From positions 372,001 to 436,000 of the forward strand of contig NZ_JAMBNZ010000001.1 of NCBI RefSeq assembly GCF_023715365.1: 64,000 nt of DNA. The letters are read 5' to 3'. The translations under genes and the position numbers were made by a program. This document shows positions 24,390 to 33,572 of this stretch, in pieces. The notes beneath the pieces were generated by a model that searched no databases, was not told where the DNA came from, and saw only the letters and a program-made list of their open reading frames with translations. This DNA is from Georgenia satyanarayanai (GTDB taxonomy: Bacteria > Actinomycetota > Actinomycetes > Actinomycetales > Actinomycetaceae). Numbering within the stretch: position 1 is the first letter of the stretch; each line of letters begins with the position of its first letter.

Positions 24390-26864
24390 ATGAGCTCAGC
24401 CCGCCTCTCGCGGCGCCTGGCGGTGACGGCAGCAGTCGCCGTCGTCGCCGGTGCGTCGCTCACCCTCCCCGCGCTCGCCGCCGAGCAGGGCACCCTCGTG
24501 CCCGCCGAGGCCACCGGCACCGCCGCCGGCACGGTCGACTACACGGTCTACCTCCCGCCCGGCTACGACGACAGCACCGACCGCTACCCCACCGTCTACC
24601 TCCTCCACGGCCGCGGGGACACCCAGGCCGCCTGGCAGCGGGTCGCCACCGACCTCGACGAGCTCATCACCTCCGGTGAGCTCCAGCCCGTCGTCGCCGT
24701 CATGCCCGACGCCCCCTGGAACGACCGCGGCAGCTGGTACACCGACTCCCTCTACACCGGTGACGCCGCCTCCGGGCCGGGCCTGCCCGTGGAGACCGCG
24801 CTCGCCGAGGACCTCGTCGAGCACGTCGACGCCACCTACCGCACCGTCGCGCACCGCGAGGCGCGCGCCGTCGGGGGTTACTCGATGGGCGGTGCCGGCG
24901 CGCTGCGCGTGGCGCTCGCCCACCAGGAGGACTTCTCCGCCGGCATCGTCCTCAGCCCCGCCGCGTACGTGCCCCAGCCACCGGCCGACTCGTCGGTCCG
25001 CGACTACGGCGCCTACGGCGTCGGCGACGCGCTCTTCGACGCCGACCGCTACACCGAGCTCTCCTACCCGACGGCGCTCGAGTCCCTCGATCCCGCACTG
25101 CCGGTCCACCTGTTCGTCGCCGTCGGCGACGACGAGTGGCCCAACCCGGACCCGGCCGAGGCGCAGCACGACATCGACCTCGAGTCGGCCCAGCTCTACA
25201 ACACCGCGCGGCGCGTGCCGGGCGTGACGGCCGAGCTGCGCGTCCTCGACGGCGGGCACGACTGGGACGTGTGGCAGCCCGCCTTCCGCGAGGCGATCGT
25301 CGACGTCGGGCAGCGCCTGCGGACCGAGCCCGCCGCGACCTGGGACGCCGAGCTGCTCGGTTCCGCGGGTGACGACCGCGCCGGCGGGATCGTCGAGACG
25401 GCCGACGGCGGGAGCGTCGTCGCCCTCAACCTTGCCGGTGCGTGGGACGGCTACGAGCCGGCCGGCGGGATGGACACCCTTCTCGTGCGCCGCGCGGCGG
25501 ACGGCACGGAGGCCTGGCGTCACGCCATCGCGACCGGCGCGAACGACCGCGCCTACGGCGTCGTCAACGGGGCCGACGACGGCGTGCTCGTGGCCGGCTA
25601 CACGCGCGGCACCCTCGCCACGGGCGAGGCGGACACGCAGGACGACGCGTTCGTCGCGGCGGTCGACGCCGCCGGTGAGCGCACGTGGACGCTCGAGCTC
25701 GGTGACCCGGGCGCGGCCGACCGCTTCTACGCGATCGCCCCGGACGGCGACGGCGGCGCGTACGTCGCCGGGTACACGAGCGGCAGCTTCGCCGGCACAC
25801 CGAGCGCCGGCGACAAGGACGCCGTCCTCGCCCGCGTCTCGGCCGGCGGCGAGCTGCTGTGGAGCACCCAGCTGGGCGGCTCCGGTGAGGACAAGGCGAT
25901 GGCCGTCGCGCTGACGAGCGACGGGGACGTCGTCGTCGGCGGCGTGAGCGGCGCCGGGCTGCCCGGTGCCGAGCACCTCGGCTCCGGCGACGGCTGGGTC
26001 GCGCGGTACGACGCCGACGGCGAGCAGCAGTGGGTCCGTGCGGTCGCCACCGCGGAGAACGACATGGTGAGCGGCCTCGTGCCGCTGGCCGACGGCGCGG
26101 TGCTGGCCGTCGGGCAGACCAAGGGCGTGCTCGGTGAGGCGGCACTCGGGGACAACGACATCGTCGTCCGGGCGCTGACCGCCGACGGCGAGGAGTCGTG
26201 GACGCTGCAGACCGGCACGTCCACTGACGACCGGGGCGTCACCGGCGTGGCGACCGCCGACGGCGGGGCGCTCGTCCTCGCGACGACCTACGGCGCGATG
26301 GGCGAGCCGCTGGGCGGGGTCGACGTCGTCGCGCTGCCCGTCTCGGCCGACGGCGTGGCCGGCGAGCCGCTCCAGCTCGGCTCCCGCGACCGCGACGGCG
26401 CCGACGAGTGGGACGAGGCCAACCTCTTCGCGGCGCCCGGGACGGAGGGCACGTGGCTGAGCGGGCTGACCTTCGGGGCACCGGACGGCGCGGTCAACGC
26501 CGGGGCGGGCGACGTCTTCGTCATGCGGCTGGCGTCCACGCCGGGGGAAGAGCCGACCGAGGAGCCGACGACGGCAGAGCCGAGCGAGCCCGAGCCCGAG
26601 CCCGAGCCGACCGTGACGCCCGGGGAGCCGAGCAGCCCGGAGCCGACCGTCACGCCGACGGACGGGCCCGCCCCCACGGACGGGCCCGGCAGCGAGTCGC
26701 CCGAGCCCAGCGCCACCCCGGTCCCGCCGGTGACGGACACCGCCTCCGGCGCGGGCGGGCTGCCCTCCACCGGCGCCGCGGTCATCGGTGCGGCCGTGCT
26801 CGCGCTGCTGCTCGCGGCGGCCGGCGCGGTGCTCGTGGCCCGCCGCCGCGGAGTCGCCGCCTGA
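24390..26864 (+). CDS. Wall-anchored (LPXTG) esterase with beta-propeller-like region
   Basis: An 824-residue surface protein. Signal peptide (SRRLAVTAAVAVVAGASLTLPALA) is followed by an alpha/beta-hydrolase of the esterase D/feruloyl-esterase type: 'YTVYLPPGYD', 'TVYLLHGRGDTQAAW', nucleophile Ser165 in 'GGYSMGGAGAL', and 'DGGHDWDVWQPAF' with the catalytic His. Residues about 325-715 hold tandem 45-residue repeats ('GGAYVAGYTSGSF', 'SGEDKAMAVALTSDGDVVVGG'), an SBBP-like propeller. A Pro/Glu/Thr stalk (EPEPEPEPTVTPGEP) leads to LPSTG (about residue 791), a membrane helix and RRR, the sortase signal. The ATG has AAGGAG 6 bases upstream. A role in deacylating plant polymers is likely but unproven. 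Confidence 0.85.
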   Translation: MSSARLSRRLAVTAAVAVVAGASLTLPALAAEQGTLVPAEATGTAAGTVDYTVYLPPGYDDSTDRYPTVYLLHGRGDTQAAWQRVATDLDELITSGELQPVVAVMPDAPWNDRGSWYTDSLYTGDAASGPGLPVETALAEDLVEHVDATYRTVAHREARAVGGYSMGGAGALRVALAHQEDFSAGIVLSPAAYVPQPPADSSVRDYGAYGVGDALFDADRYTELSYPTALESLDPALPVHLFVAVGDDEWPNPDPAEAQHDIDLESAQLYNTARRVPGVTAELRVLDGGHDWDVWQPAFREAIVDVGQRLRTEPAATWDAELLGSAGDDRAGGIVETADGGSVVALNLAGAWDGYEPAGGMDTLLVRRAADGTEAWRHAIATGANDRAYGVVNGADDGVLVAGYTRGTLATGEADTQDDAFVAAVDAAGERTWTLELGDPGAADRFYAIAPDGDGGAYVAGYTSGSFAGTPSAGDKDAVLARVSAGGELLWSTQLGGSGEDKAMAVALTSDGDVVVGGVSGAGLPGAEHLGSGDGWVARYDADGEQQWVRAVATAENDMVSGLVPLADGAVLAVGQTKGVLGEAALGDNDIVVRALTADGEESWTLQTGTSTDDRGVTGVATADGGALVLATTYGAMGEPLGGVDVVALPVSADGVAGEPLQLGSRDRDGADEWDEANLFAAPGTEGTWLSGLTFGAPDGAVNAGAGDVFVMRLASTPGEEPTEEPTTAEPSEPEPEPEPTVTPGEPSSPEPTVTPTDGPAPTDGPGSESPEPSATPVPPVTDTASGAGGLPSTGAAVIGAAVLALLLAAAGAVLVARRRGVAA

Positions 26865-26875
26865 CACAGCGCCGC

Positions 26876-26964
26876 TCCTCCACCGCACTGTGCGCCTCTT
26901 GTGCCCCTGTGCGCCTGGTAGACCAAGCGCACAGGGGACGCACGGGGCGCACAGTCGCCGGAGG
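26876..26964. terminator. Long imperfect hairpin between convergent genes
   Basis: A 28-base left arm (26887-26914) pairs with 26927-26955 with few mismatches around a 12-base loop, and the pairing extends outward to CCTCC/GGAGG. It lies exactly between the ends of the esterase (26864) and the MFS gene (26975), so a two-way terminator is likely. It is not a member of the AGCCGGATTCC family. Confidence 0.6.
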
Positions 26965-26974
26965 AGGTGGCTGG

Positions 26975-28498
26975 CTAGTCCGCGCTGCGCAGCGCCCGGA
27001 GCGCGATGACCGCGGCGACGACCATGAGCACGACACCGATCGCCGAGGTGATGACCACCCCGGAGTCGAAGGCGTGCCGCGCCGACTCGAGGAGCGTCTG
27101 CGCCACCGAGTCCGGCAGTCCGCCCGCCACCTCGGTCGCACCGCCGAGGGTCTCCCCCGCCGCCCGCGCGTCGTCGCCCGTCACCCCGTCCGGGACGACG
27201 ACGTTCGTCCGGTACACCGCGGTGAGGATGCTGCCGAGCACGGCCGTGCCGAGGACGGCGCCGAGCTCGTAGGCCGTCTCCGACACCGCCGACGCGGCGC
27301 CGGCCTTGGCCGCCGGGACGCTGGAGAGGATGAGGTCGTTGGAGATCGTCTCCGCCGCGCCCACCCCGGCGCCGAGGACCATGAACGCGACAAGGAGCCC
27401 GACGTCGGAACCGGCCGACCCGCTCACGAGCACCAGGCCGTAGCCGACGGCGTTGAGGAGCAGCCCGCCCGCGACCACCCGTGCGGGGCGCACGTGCTGG
27501 ACGACGCGCACGACGGCGAGGCCGGCGACCACAGTGACGACGAGCCCCGGCACGAGCACGAGCCCCGCCTCCATGGGCGTGCGCCCGCTGACCAGCTGGA
27601 GGTGCTGGGAGATGAAGAAGAGGAAGCCGACCATCGCGAAGACGCTGAGGAGGTTCGCCGCGACCGAGCCGCTGAAGACCGGGTTGGCGAAGAGCCGCAC
27701 GTCGAGCAGCGGCACGGGCCGGCGCAGCTGGCGACGGACGAAGCCGTAGCCGAGGGCGAGCCCGAGGACGATCGCGAGCAGCGCCGTCGTCGTCGGCCCG
27801 TCCTCCGCGATGCGCTTGATGCCGTAGACGAGCGGCACCATGGCGCCCAGCGAGAGGGCGATGCTCACCGGGTCCACGGGACCGGGCTCGGGGTCGCGCG
27901 ACTCGGGCACGAGCACCGGTCCCAGGACGAGCAGCGGCACGAGGACGGGCACCGCGAGGAGAAAGACCGAGCCCCACCAGTAGTGCTCGAGCAGGAAGCC
28001 GCCGAGGATCGGGCCGAGCGCCGCGCCGCCGGAGAAGCCGGCCGCCCAGATCGCGATCGCCGTCCGGCGCTGGACGGGGTCGGTGAAGATGTTGCGGATG
28101 AGGGAGAGCGTGGCCGGCATGAGCATCGCGCCGAAGAAGCCGAGGGCGGCACGTGCGGCGATGAGGAGCGGCGCGCTGGGCGCAAAGGCGGCGACGGCAG
28201 AGACGATTGCGAACCCGGTCGCGCCGATGAGGAGGAGCCGGCGGCGGCCCACCCGGTCCCCGAGGCTACCCATCGGCACGAGTAGACCGGCGAGCACGAG
28301 CGGGTAGGCGTCGACGATCCACAGCAGCTCGGTGCCACCGGGGCGTAGCGACTCGGAGATCGACGGGACTGCGAAGGCGAGGACGGTGTTGTCCACCGCG
28401 ACGAGCAGCACGGGCAGCATGAGCACGACGAGCGCCGCCCAGGGGCGGGCGGCCGGTGAGCTCGGCGTGACGGGTCGCGATGAGGTGGTCGAGGTCAA
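26975..28498 (-). CDS. MFS drug-efflux transporter, DHA2 (14-helix) family
   Basis: A 507-residue membrane protein with about 14 hydrophobic segments. It shows the DHA2 hallmarks: 'LLVAVDNTVLAFAVPSISESL' in helix 1, 'WIVDAYPLVLAGLLVPMGSLGDRVGRRRLLLIG' (motif A), and the motif C-like 'GAALGPILGGFLLEHYWW'. Closest in pattern to SmvA/QacA/EmrB-type proton-coupled exporters of cationic or hydrophobic drugs. The TTG start at 28498 has CGGAG 8 bases upstream; no better start lies before helix 1. It is divergent from a TetR gene with a palindromic operator between, a standard drug-inducible efflux pair. Confidence 0.88.
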   Translation of the reverse strand: MTSTTSSRPVTPSSPAARPWAALVVLMLPVLLVAVDNTVLAFAVPSISESLRPGGTELLWIVDAYPLVLAGLLVPMGSLGDRVGRRRLLLIGATGFAIVSAVAAFAPSAPLLIAARAALGFFGAMLMPATLSLIRNIFTDPVQRRTAIAIWAAGFSGGAALGPILGGFLLEHYWWGSVFLLAVPVLVPLLVLGPVLVPESRDPEPGPVDPVSIALSLGAMVPLVYGIKRIAEDGPTTTALLAIVLGLALGYGFVRRQLRRPVPLLDVRLFANPVFSGSVAANLLSVFAMVGFLFFISQHLQLVSGRTPMEAGLVLVPGLVVTVVAGLAVVRVVQHVRPARVVAGGLLLNAVGYGLVLVSGSAGSDVGLLVAFMVLGAGVGAAETISNDLILSSVPAAKAGAASAVSETAYELGAVLGTAVLGSILTAVYRTNVVVPDGVTGDDARAAGETLGGATEVAGGLPDSVAQTLLESARHAFDSGVVITSAIGVVLMVVAAVIALRALRSAD

Positions 28499-28544
28499 GA
28501 CGGTGCTCCGGTGACGGCGGTGACGGGCGCGGACTGCGCCGTCC

Positions 28545-28588
28545 TAAACTGTACCGTCTGGACGGTTTACCGTCACTGTGGGTAGCGT
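28545..28588 (+). promoter_or_regulatory. TetR-type operator and promoter between efflux gene and regulator
   Basis: A 25-base imperfect palindrome (28545-28569, TAAAC...GTTTA ends) contains a perfect inner ACCGTCTGGACGGT (28553-28566). A TAGCGT -10-like hexamer (28583-28588) ends 7 bases before the regulator ATG, so the operator would cover the -35 region of tetR and lie in the MFS promoter on the other strand. Confidence 0.65.
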
Positions 28589-28595
28589 CTCCCCC

Positions 28596-29144
28596 ATGTC
28601 GGCACGAGACAAGGTCCTGGACGCCTTCGAGGAGCTCCTCGTCATCGAGGGTGCGCGGGCGACGACGCTCGACGCCGTCGCCGCGCGGGCGGAGGTGTCC
28701 AAGGGCGGGCTCCTCTACCACTTCCGGAGCAAGGAAGCGCTCGTCGAGGGCCTCCTCGAGCGCCTCACCGCCCTCGCCACCGCCGACACCGAGGCGATGG
28801 CGGCCGACCCCCGCGGCCCCTCCGCCTACTACGTCGACACCTCGGTCGCCGACGGATCCCCTCTCGACCGCACGCTCGTCGCCGCCGCCGGGCTCGCACA
28901 GGACGCGAACGCCCGGGTGCGCGAGACGCTGCACGAGGTCCACCGCGGCTGGTTCCGGCTCATCCTCGAGGAGGTCGGCGACCGCGCGATCGCGCGCGCG
29001 ATCGTCCTGCTCGGCGACGGCCTCTACTACAACGCCGTCCTCGCCGGCGCCGTTGCCTCCGACGACGTCGCGGGCACCGAGCCGCAGGACCGCGCCGAGC
29101 TCCTCGAGGTCGTCGCACTCCTCAAGCAGCAGGCCCGCGGCTGA
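28596..29144 (+). CDS. TetR-family repressor of the divergent efflux pump
   Basis: A 182-residue TetR regulator. The N-terminal DNA-binding domain is 'ARDKVLDAFEELLVIEGARATTLDAVAARAEVSKGGLLYHFRSKEALVEGLLERL', matching the TetR_N helix-turn-helix. The C-terminal region (SAYYVDTSVADGSPLDRTLVAAAGLA...) is of the TetR_C_37-like ligand domain. The ATG at 28596 is chosen over GTG 28578 because a TAGCGT -10 box ends just before it. Divergent, 97 bases from the MFS gene, and the operator lies between, so it very likely represses the pump and itself. The inducer is unknown. An IS1182-like element sits 36 bases past its stop. Confidence 0.88.
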   Translation: MSARDKVLDAFEELLVIEGARATTLDAVAARAEVSKGGLLYHFRSKEALVEGLLERLTALATADTEAMAADPRGPSAYYVDTSVADGSPLDRTLVAAAGLAQDANARVRETLHEVHRGWFRLILEEVGDRAIARAIVLLGDGLYYNAVLAGAVASDDVAGTEPQDRAELLEVVALLKQQARG

Positions 29145-29913
29145 GGTCACGCCCACTGGGTGTGGACTTGTGGCCCTCTAGGGCCTGTTGCGAAATGGGG
29201 TGCAGGTCGGAGCCTGTGGATAGAGGGGCTCGGGCGTGTCGTTTGGCTTACCTGCGGGGCGTGGTGGCTGGGGGCGGGATCCTTGAGGTATGGCGAAGGA
29301 CTATCGGCCCGTGGACCGTGATCAGCAGTTCTTGCTCCCCCCGGACATGCGCTCGTGGCTGGCGCCGGATCATCTTGTGTGGTTTGTGATCTCGGTGGTC
29401 GAGCAGCTGGAGATGGAGCGGTTTGAGGCGCTGTCGCGGCGGGGCGGTGTGGGTCGTAAAGGCTTTGACCCGCGGATGCTGCTGACGGTGTTGATCTATG
29501 CCTATGCGATGGGTGAGCGCTCCTCGCGGCAGATCGAGCGGCTGTGCCACACCGATGTGGCCTTCCGTGTCGCTTGCGGTGGGGATGTTCCCGATCACAC
29601 CTCGATCGCCCGTTTCCGGCAGCGTCACGAGGAGGCGCTGGTGGAGGTGTTCACCGATGTGCTGGAGCTGTGTGCCCGCTCGGGGCTGGGCAAGTTGGGA
29701 ACGGTGGCCATCGATGGGACGAAGATCGCGGCCAACGCTTCGGATGATGCGATGCGCAGCGAGAAGTGGCTGCGCGAGCAGGCGGACCGGATCCTGAGCC
29801 AGGCCCAGGAGGCCGATGCCCAGGAGGACGCCCTGTTCGGTGCGGCTCGTGGTGATGAGCTGCCCGCTGAGCTGGCAGACCCCGCCACCCGTGCCGAACG
29901 CATCCGGCGGGCG

Positions 29914-31378
29914 GGGCCTGTCAAATGGTGTGTGTAAGGGGTGTGGCACTACACCCTGAAGGAGACACGCTGTGACGATTGATGCCATGCCGAAGATGAG
30001 CGCCGAGGAGCGCGCTGAGCGTCGTAGGAAGCAGGCCGAGCTGGCTGCCGAGCTGAAGGCCACCGGGGCACTGGATGAGGTGTTCGCCCGGATTGATGCT
30101 GGTGAGCCGCTGACCGGGGACGGTGGGGTGCTGGGCGGGATGCTCAAGGCCGCCCTGGAGCGGGGCCTGGAGGCCGAGCTGAGTGAGCACGTGGGCTATG
30201 AGAAGGGCGCCCCGGACGCTGCGGATCACCCGAACTCGCGTAACGGGCACTACGCCAAGACGGTGACCAGCGAGGTCGGTGACATCGAGCTCGCCGTCCC
30301 GCGTGACCGGGCCGGGACGTTCACCCCGATGCTGGTGGGCAAGGGCCAGCGCCGCCTGGACGGGGTCGATGGGATGATCATCTCGCTGTACGCGGGCGGG
30401 ATGACGCTGCGCGACATCTCCCACCACCTGGCCTCCACCGTGGGGGTGGATGTGAGCCACGAGACGATCAGCAAGGTCGTGGACTCCATCGCCGAGGAGG
30501 TGCTGGCGTGGCAGCGCCGCCCGCTGGAGTCGCTCTACCCGGTGATCTACCTCGACGCGATCATGGTCAAGGTCAAAGACGGCTCCCACGTGATCAACAA
30601 GGCCGCCCACATCGCCGTCGGGGTGGACATGGACGGCATCAAGCACGTCCTGGGGATCTGGGTGCAGACCCACGAGGGCGCCAAGTTCTGGGCCCAGGTC
30701 TGCGCGGACCTGGCCAACCGCGGAGTGCGCGACGTGCTCATCGTGTGCTGCGACGGGCTGACCGGCTTCCCCGAGGCCATCGAGGCGACCTGGCCACTGG
30801 CCACCGTCCAGACCTGCGTGGTCCACCTCATCCGCGCCGCGATGCGGTTCGTGTCCTACGGCGACCGCAAGGCCGTCGCCGCGGCCCTGAAGCCGATCTA
30901 CACCGCCGCCAGCGAGGACGCGGCACTGGAGGCGCTGGAGGCCTTCGAGGCCGGCTCCTGGGGCACGAAGTACCCCGCGGCCTCACGCTCGTTCCGGGCC
31001 GCGTGGGACCGGTTCATCCCGTTCCTGGCCTTCCCACCCGAACTACGCCGGGTGATCTACACGACGAACGCGATCGAGTCGCTGAACTACCAGCTACGCA
31101 AGGTCACCAAGAACCGCGGCCACTTCCCCAACGACGCCGCCGTGGTCAAGCTGCTCTGGCTGGCGATCTGCAACATCGAAGACAAGCGAGCCCGAGAGCG
31201 CGAAAAGGAACGCGGCCTGCCCGCCGCCGAACGCCGAGCCCCCGGACGCCTCATCGAAGGATCGGTGACCACGAACTGGAAGGCCGCCCTGGGCCAACTC
31301 GCCCTCGTCTACCCCGAACGAATCGAACCCTACCTGTAACGCCCGTCACACCCCTTACACACAGGGATTGACAAGCCC
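29914..31378 (+). mobile_element. Intact IS256-family insertion sequence
   Basis: The 1,465-bp element starts GGGCCTGTCAAATGG and, read from the other end, GGGCTTGTCAATCCC; both continue GTGTGTAAGGGGTGTG, giving about 32-base imperfect terminal inverted repeats. An exact 8-base target duplication, GGCGGGCG, flanks it (29906-29913 and 31379-31386), as expected for IS256. It carries one transposase gene and looks recently inserted. Confidence 0.92.
29972..31339 (+). CDS. IS256-family transposase
   Basis: A full-length 455-residue Mutator-type (IS256) DDE transposase. The catalytic positions are visible: Asp in 'VIYLDAIMVKVKDG', Asp in 'IVCCDGLTGFPEAI', and Glu in 'TTNAIESLNYQLRKVTKNRG'. 'GHYAKTVTSEVGDIELAVPRDR' and 'YAGGMTLRDISHHL' are also characteristic. 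The GTG at 29972 follows GAAGGAG by 6 bases. It has no frameshift and should be active. Base composition matches the host, so it has probably circulated among actinobacteria. Confidence 0.95.
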   Translation: MTIDAMPKMSAEERAERRRKQAELAAELKATGALDEVFARIDAGEPLTGDGGVLGGMLKAALERGLEAELSEHVGYEKGAPDAADHPNSRNGHYAKTVTSEVGDIELAVPRDRAGTFTPMLVGKGQRRLDGVDGMIISLYAGGMTLRDISHHLASTVGVDVSHETISKVVDSIAEEVLAWQRRPLESLYPVIYLDAIMVKVKDGSHVINKAAHIAVGVDMDGIKHVLGIWVQTHEGAKFWAQVCADLANRGVRDVLIVCCDGLTGFPEAIEATWPLATVQTCVVHLIRAAMRFVSYGDRKAVAAALKPIYTAASEDAALEALEAFEAGSWGTKYPAASRSFRAAWDRFIPFLAFPPELRRVIYTTNAIESLNYQLRKVTKNRGHFPNDAAVVKLLWLAICNIEDKRAREREKERGLPAAERRAPGRLIEGSVTTNWKAALGQLALVYPERIEPYL

Positions 31379-32601
31379 GGCGGGCGCTGGCCGACATCGA
31401 GGCCGAGAAGGCCGCCGAGGAGGCCGAGGACGCCCAGGCCGCCGAGGCCGACCGCCAGGCGGGCCAGGCCTATGAGCAGCGGGTGGGCGATCCTCACCGA
31501 CCTCCGGGGCGCGGGATCGGAGCTCCTCCCAGAGCGGCTGACCCGGTGGTCATCGCCCGGGCCCGGCTGGAGCGGGAGATCGCCCGCGCTCAGGGGCAGA
31601 TCGACAAGTACGCCCAGCGGGCTGCTGCGGGCGCAACGCAGGGACGTCGACCCAAGGGACAGCGGCCCCTGGCGTCGGTGGAGGACTACAGCTACGTCAA
31701 GCGCGCCCGCGCCGCTTTGGACGCGGCCCTGGAGAAGGCCCAACGCCCACCCGCGCCGGCGCCCGCGGGCCAGGGCAAGGTCCGCTACCGCAACATCACC
31801 GATCCCGACGCCCGCTCCATGCCCACCCGCAAGGGCTGGGTGACTGGCTACAACAACCAGCTCGCTGTCAGCGCCGACCAGCTCATCGTCGCGCTGAGCG
31901 TGGAGCAGAACCCGGCCGACAACCTGGCATTCGTCCCGATGCTGGAGAAGGTCGAGCAGGCCGCCGATCTCATGGCCCGCTGCGGCAGCCCCCACGCCGA
32001 GATCGGCATCGTGCTGGCCGACGCCGGCTACCGCAGCGAGGCCAACATCACCGCTCCGGGACCCGACCGGCTCATCGCCACCGGTAAGCACCGCACCGAC
32101 CTGCGCCGCGCGCGCCAGGAGCCGGCCAGTGGCCGCCCGCCGGCCCAAGCCAGCGCGCTGGAAGCGATGGACCACCGCCTACGCACCCCCGAAGGCCAGG
32201 AGGCCTACCGCCACCGCGGTCACCTCGTCGAGGGCACCAACGGACAGCTCAAGGACGTCATCGGACTACGCCGATTCGCGCGCCGAGGACTCAGGGCCGC
32301 CATCAGCGAACTGCACTTCGCCGCCGCAGTCCACAACGTCCTCAAGCTCTTCCGGGCCCAGGGCGCCATCGCCTGACGCCCACCGGGGCTCAGCACCCCA
32401 CAGTGCCCCACCACCGGCTCCAGGAGGCGTCACACCGGCCCGCACGGCTCCGAGCCCAACCCCCGGCGAACGCCTCACTCCCGCCGCCAGCCGAAACGAC
32501 ACCGAGCACACGGGCGCCCACGCCATCCACTGCACGCCGTCAAAGCGCAACGGGCCCTCTAAGGTCGGAAAGTCCACACCGAGTGACGGGCACGAGTGCC
32601 G

Positions 32602-33261
32602 TCAGCGGGGGTGGAGCACCTCGACCTCACCGGTCACCGGGTCGGTGAGCGTGACACGCGCGTCACTGCCCAGGTCGATCGCCACCGGCTCGCCCCACAC
32701 GAGCAGGTGGACCGTCGCCCCCGGCTCCGCCTCGGCGATGCGCCGGCGCAGCAGCACGACGTCGAGGTCCGTTCCCTCACGCACCTCCCACGAGTGCGAA
32801 CCGACCGCGAGGACCCAACGTCGCGCCGTTGTCGTCTGCCGCGGGGTGGTGCCGGGCAGGTTGATGCCGAAGATGGTGGTGAGCGGCGGGGCGAGCTCGT
32901 CGGCGGGCGGCTCCCCGACCGGCGCTCCCTCCCCGACCCAGACCCGCCGCTGCCCGCCGGCCGCGACGACCAAGCCCGGCGCCACGAGCGTCGCCTTCCC
33001 CGCGGCCGCGAGCTGGCCGCGCAACGGGGCGGCGTGGTCGGGCGGCACGAAGCCGACGATGACGTTGCGCCACACGACGACGACGCGTCCCTCCGCCCCC
33101 GGGGAGAGCTCGACGCGCGCAGGCACGGCGGATCGGGAGCACTCGGCGCCGGCGAGGGCAGTGATGATCGCGCGCTGCATCGCGGCGGCCTCGGCCACCC
33201 AGAAACCGGTGCCGACGTCGGCGGGAACCTCGGCGGAGCGCCAGCGGTCGAAGAGTCTCAC
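32602..33261 (-). CDS. Uncharacterised protein
   Basis: I do not recognise this 219-residue protein. It starts at GTG 33261 (MRLFDRWRSAEVP) and has no signal peptide or membrane segment. The centre reads 'RVVVVWRNVIVGFVPPDHAAPLRGQL', a beta-rich stretch that recalls proteins reporting a 'not-below' flag, then a Pro/Thr-rich region and a C-terminal beta-rich part with 'VREGTDLDVVLLRRRIAEAEPGATVHLLVWG'. Codon usage is like the neighbours. It ends 41 bases from the IS right end, so the insertion could have separated it from its original neighbours. Same direction as the small gene at 33295 upstream. Confidence 0.55.
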   Translation of the reverse strand: MRLFDRWRSAEVPADVGTGFWVAEAAAMQRAIITALAGAECSRSAVPARVELSPGAEGRVVVVWRNVIVGFVPPDHAAPLRGQLAAAGKATLVAPGLVVAAGGQRRVWVGEGAPVGEPPADELAPPLTTIFGINLPGTTPRQTTTARRWVLAVGSHSWEVREGTDLDVVLLRRRIAEAEPGATVHLLVWGEPVAIDLGSDARVTLTDPVTGEVEVLHPR

Positions 33262-33294
33262 GGCGCCATCATTCCTGACGGCGAGGCGGAGCCG

Positions 33295-33504
33295 TCACTC
33301 AGCTCGCGGGGTCAGGGCCGTCACGACGCACCGCCAGCCGTCGGCGTCCCGCGTGAACCGCTCGCGCGGGACCGTGCCGCCCGTGCCGACGAGCACCCAG
33401 TCCTCAGTCGCGAAGGAGCCGATCCGGTCGGCGTCGTTGGCGACGATCGCCTGCGCCCAGGCGTCGAGGAGTGCGCGTATCTCGTCCCGCGGGCGCGGGC
33501 CCAT
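33295..33504 (-). pseudogene. DUF4440/SnoaL-like protein with an internal deletion
   Basis: Only 69 residues, while NTF2-like proteins of this type have 120-130. The N-terminus 'RDEIRALLDAWAQAIVANDADRIGSFATEDWVLVG' is the first helix-strand part of the fold, and the end 'DADGWRCVVTALTPRAE' is the last strand ('DGRWRCVLTHLTP' in relatives). These are joined directly after 'VPRERF', so the middle strands and helix appear to be lost in frame. The reading frame stays open, so a short product could still be made, but it could not fold as the family does. It lies at the edge of a repeat-rich gap. Confidence 0.5.
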
Positions 33505-33572
33505 CCTCCGATGGTCCTCCGACCGCCGTCCATCGTCGAGGGGCAGATGTGGAGGGAGAGCCGGCTGCCGAC

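Larger units (their letters stand above)
29290..32376 (+). pseudogene. IS1182-family transposase, split by insertion
   Basis: The N-terminal part (29290-29913, 208 codons: MAKDYRPVDRDQQFLLPPDMRSW, 'HTSIARFRQRHEEAL', 'TVAIDGTKIAANAS') stops at the IS256 insertion; the rest (31387-32376) continues in the same frame with 'LADIEAEKAAEEAED', then 'SMPTRKGWVTGYNNQLAVS', 'IGIVLADAGYRSEAN' and 'HRGHLVEGTNGQLKD', and ends at TGA 32376. Joining the two at the target duplication restores a 537-residue DDE transposase (D in AIDGT, D in LADAGY, E in EGTNG) with no other lesion. The insertion inactivates it. Confidence 0.88.
29181..32557 (+). mobile_element. IS1182-like insertion sequence, interrupted by an IS256-family element
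   Basis: The left end (29181, GGGCCTGTTGCG...) and the right end read inward from 32557 (GGGCCCGTTGCG...) are imperfect inverted repeats of about 25 bases. TCTA flanks both sides (29177-29180 and 32558-32561), a 4-base target duplication. Without the inserted element and its extra 8 bases the IS would be 1,904 bp, suitable for an IS1182-type transposon with a 537-residue transposase. Confidence 0.75.

Noticed and set aside
24396-27977. A 1,193-codon minus-strand frame opposite the wall-anchored esterase and running into the MFS gene region
   Set aside because: Same reason: composition is that of an antisense frame; the esterase has signal peptide, catalytic motifs and LPSTG on the other strand.
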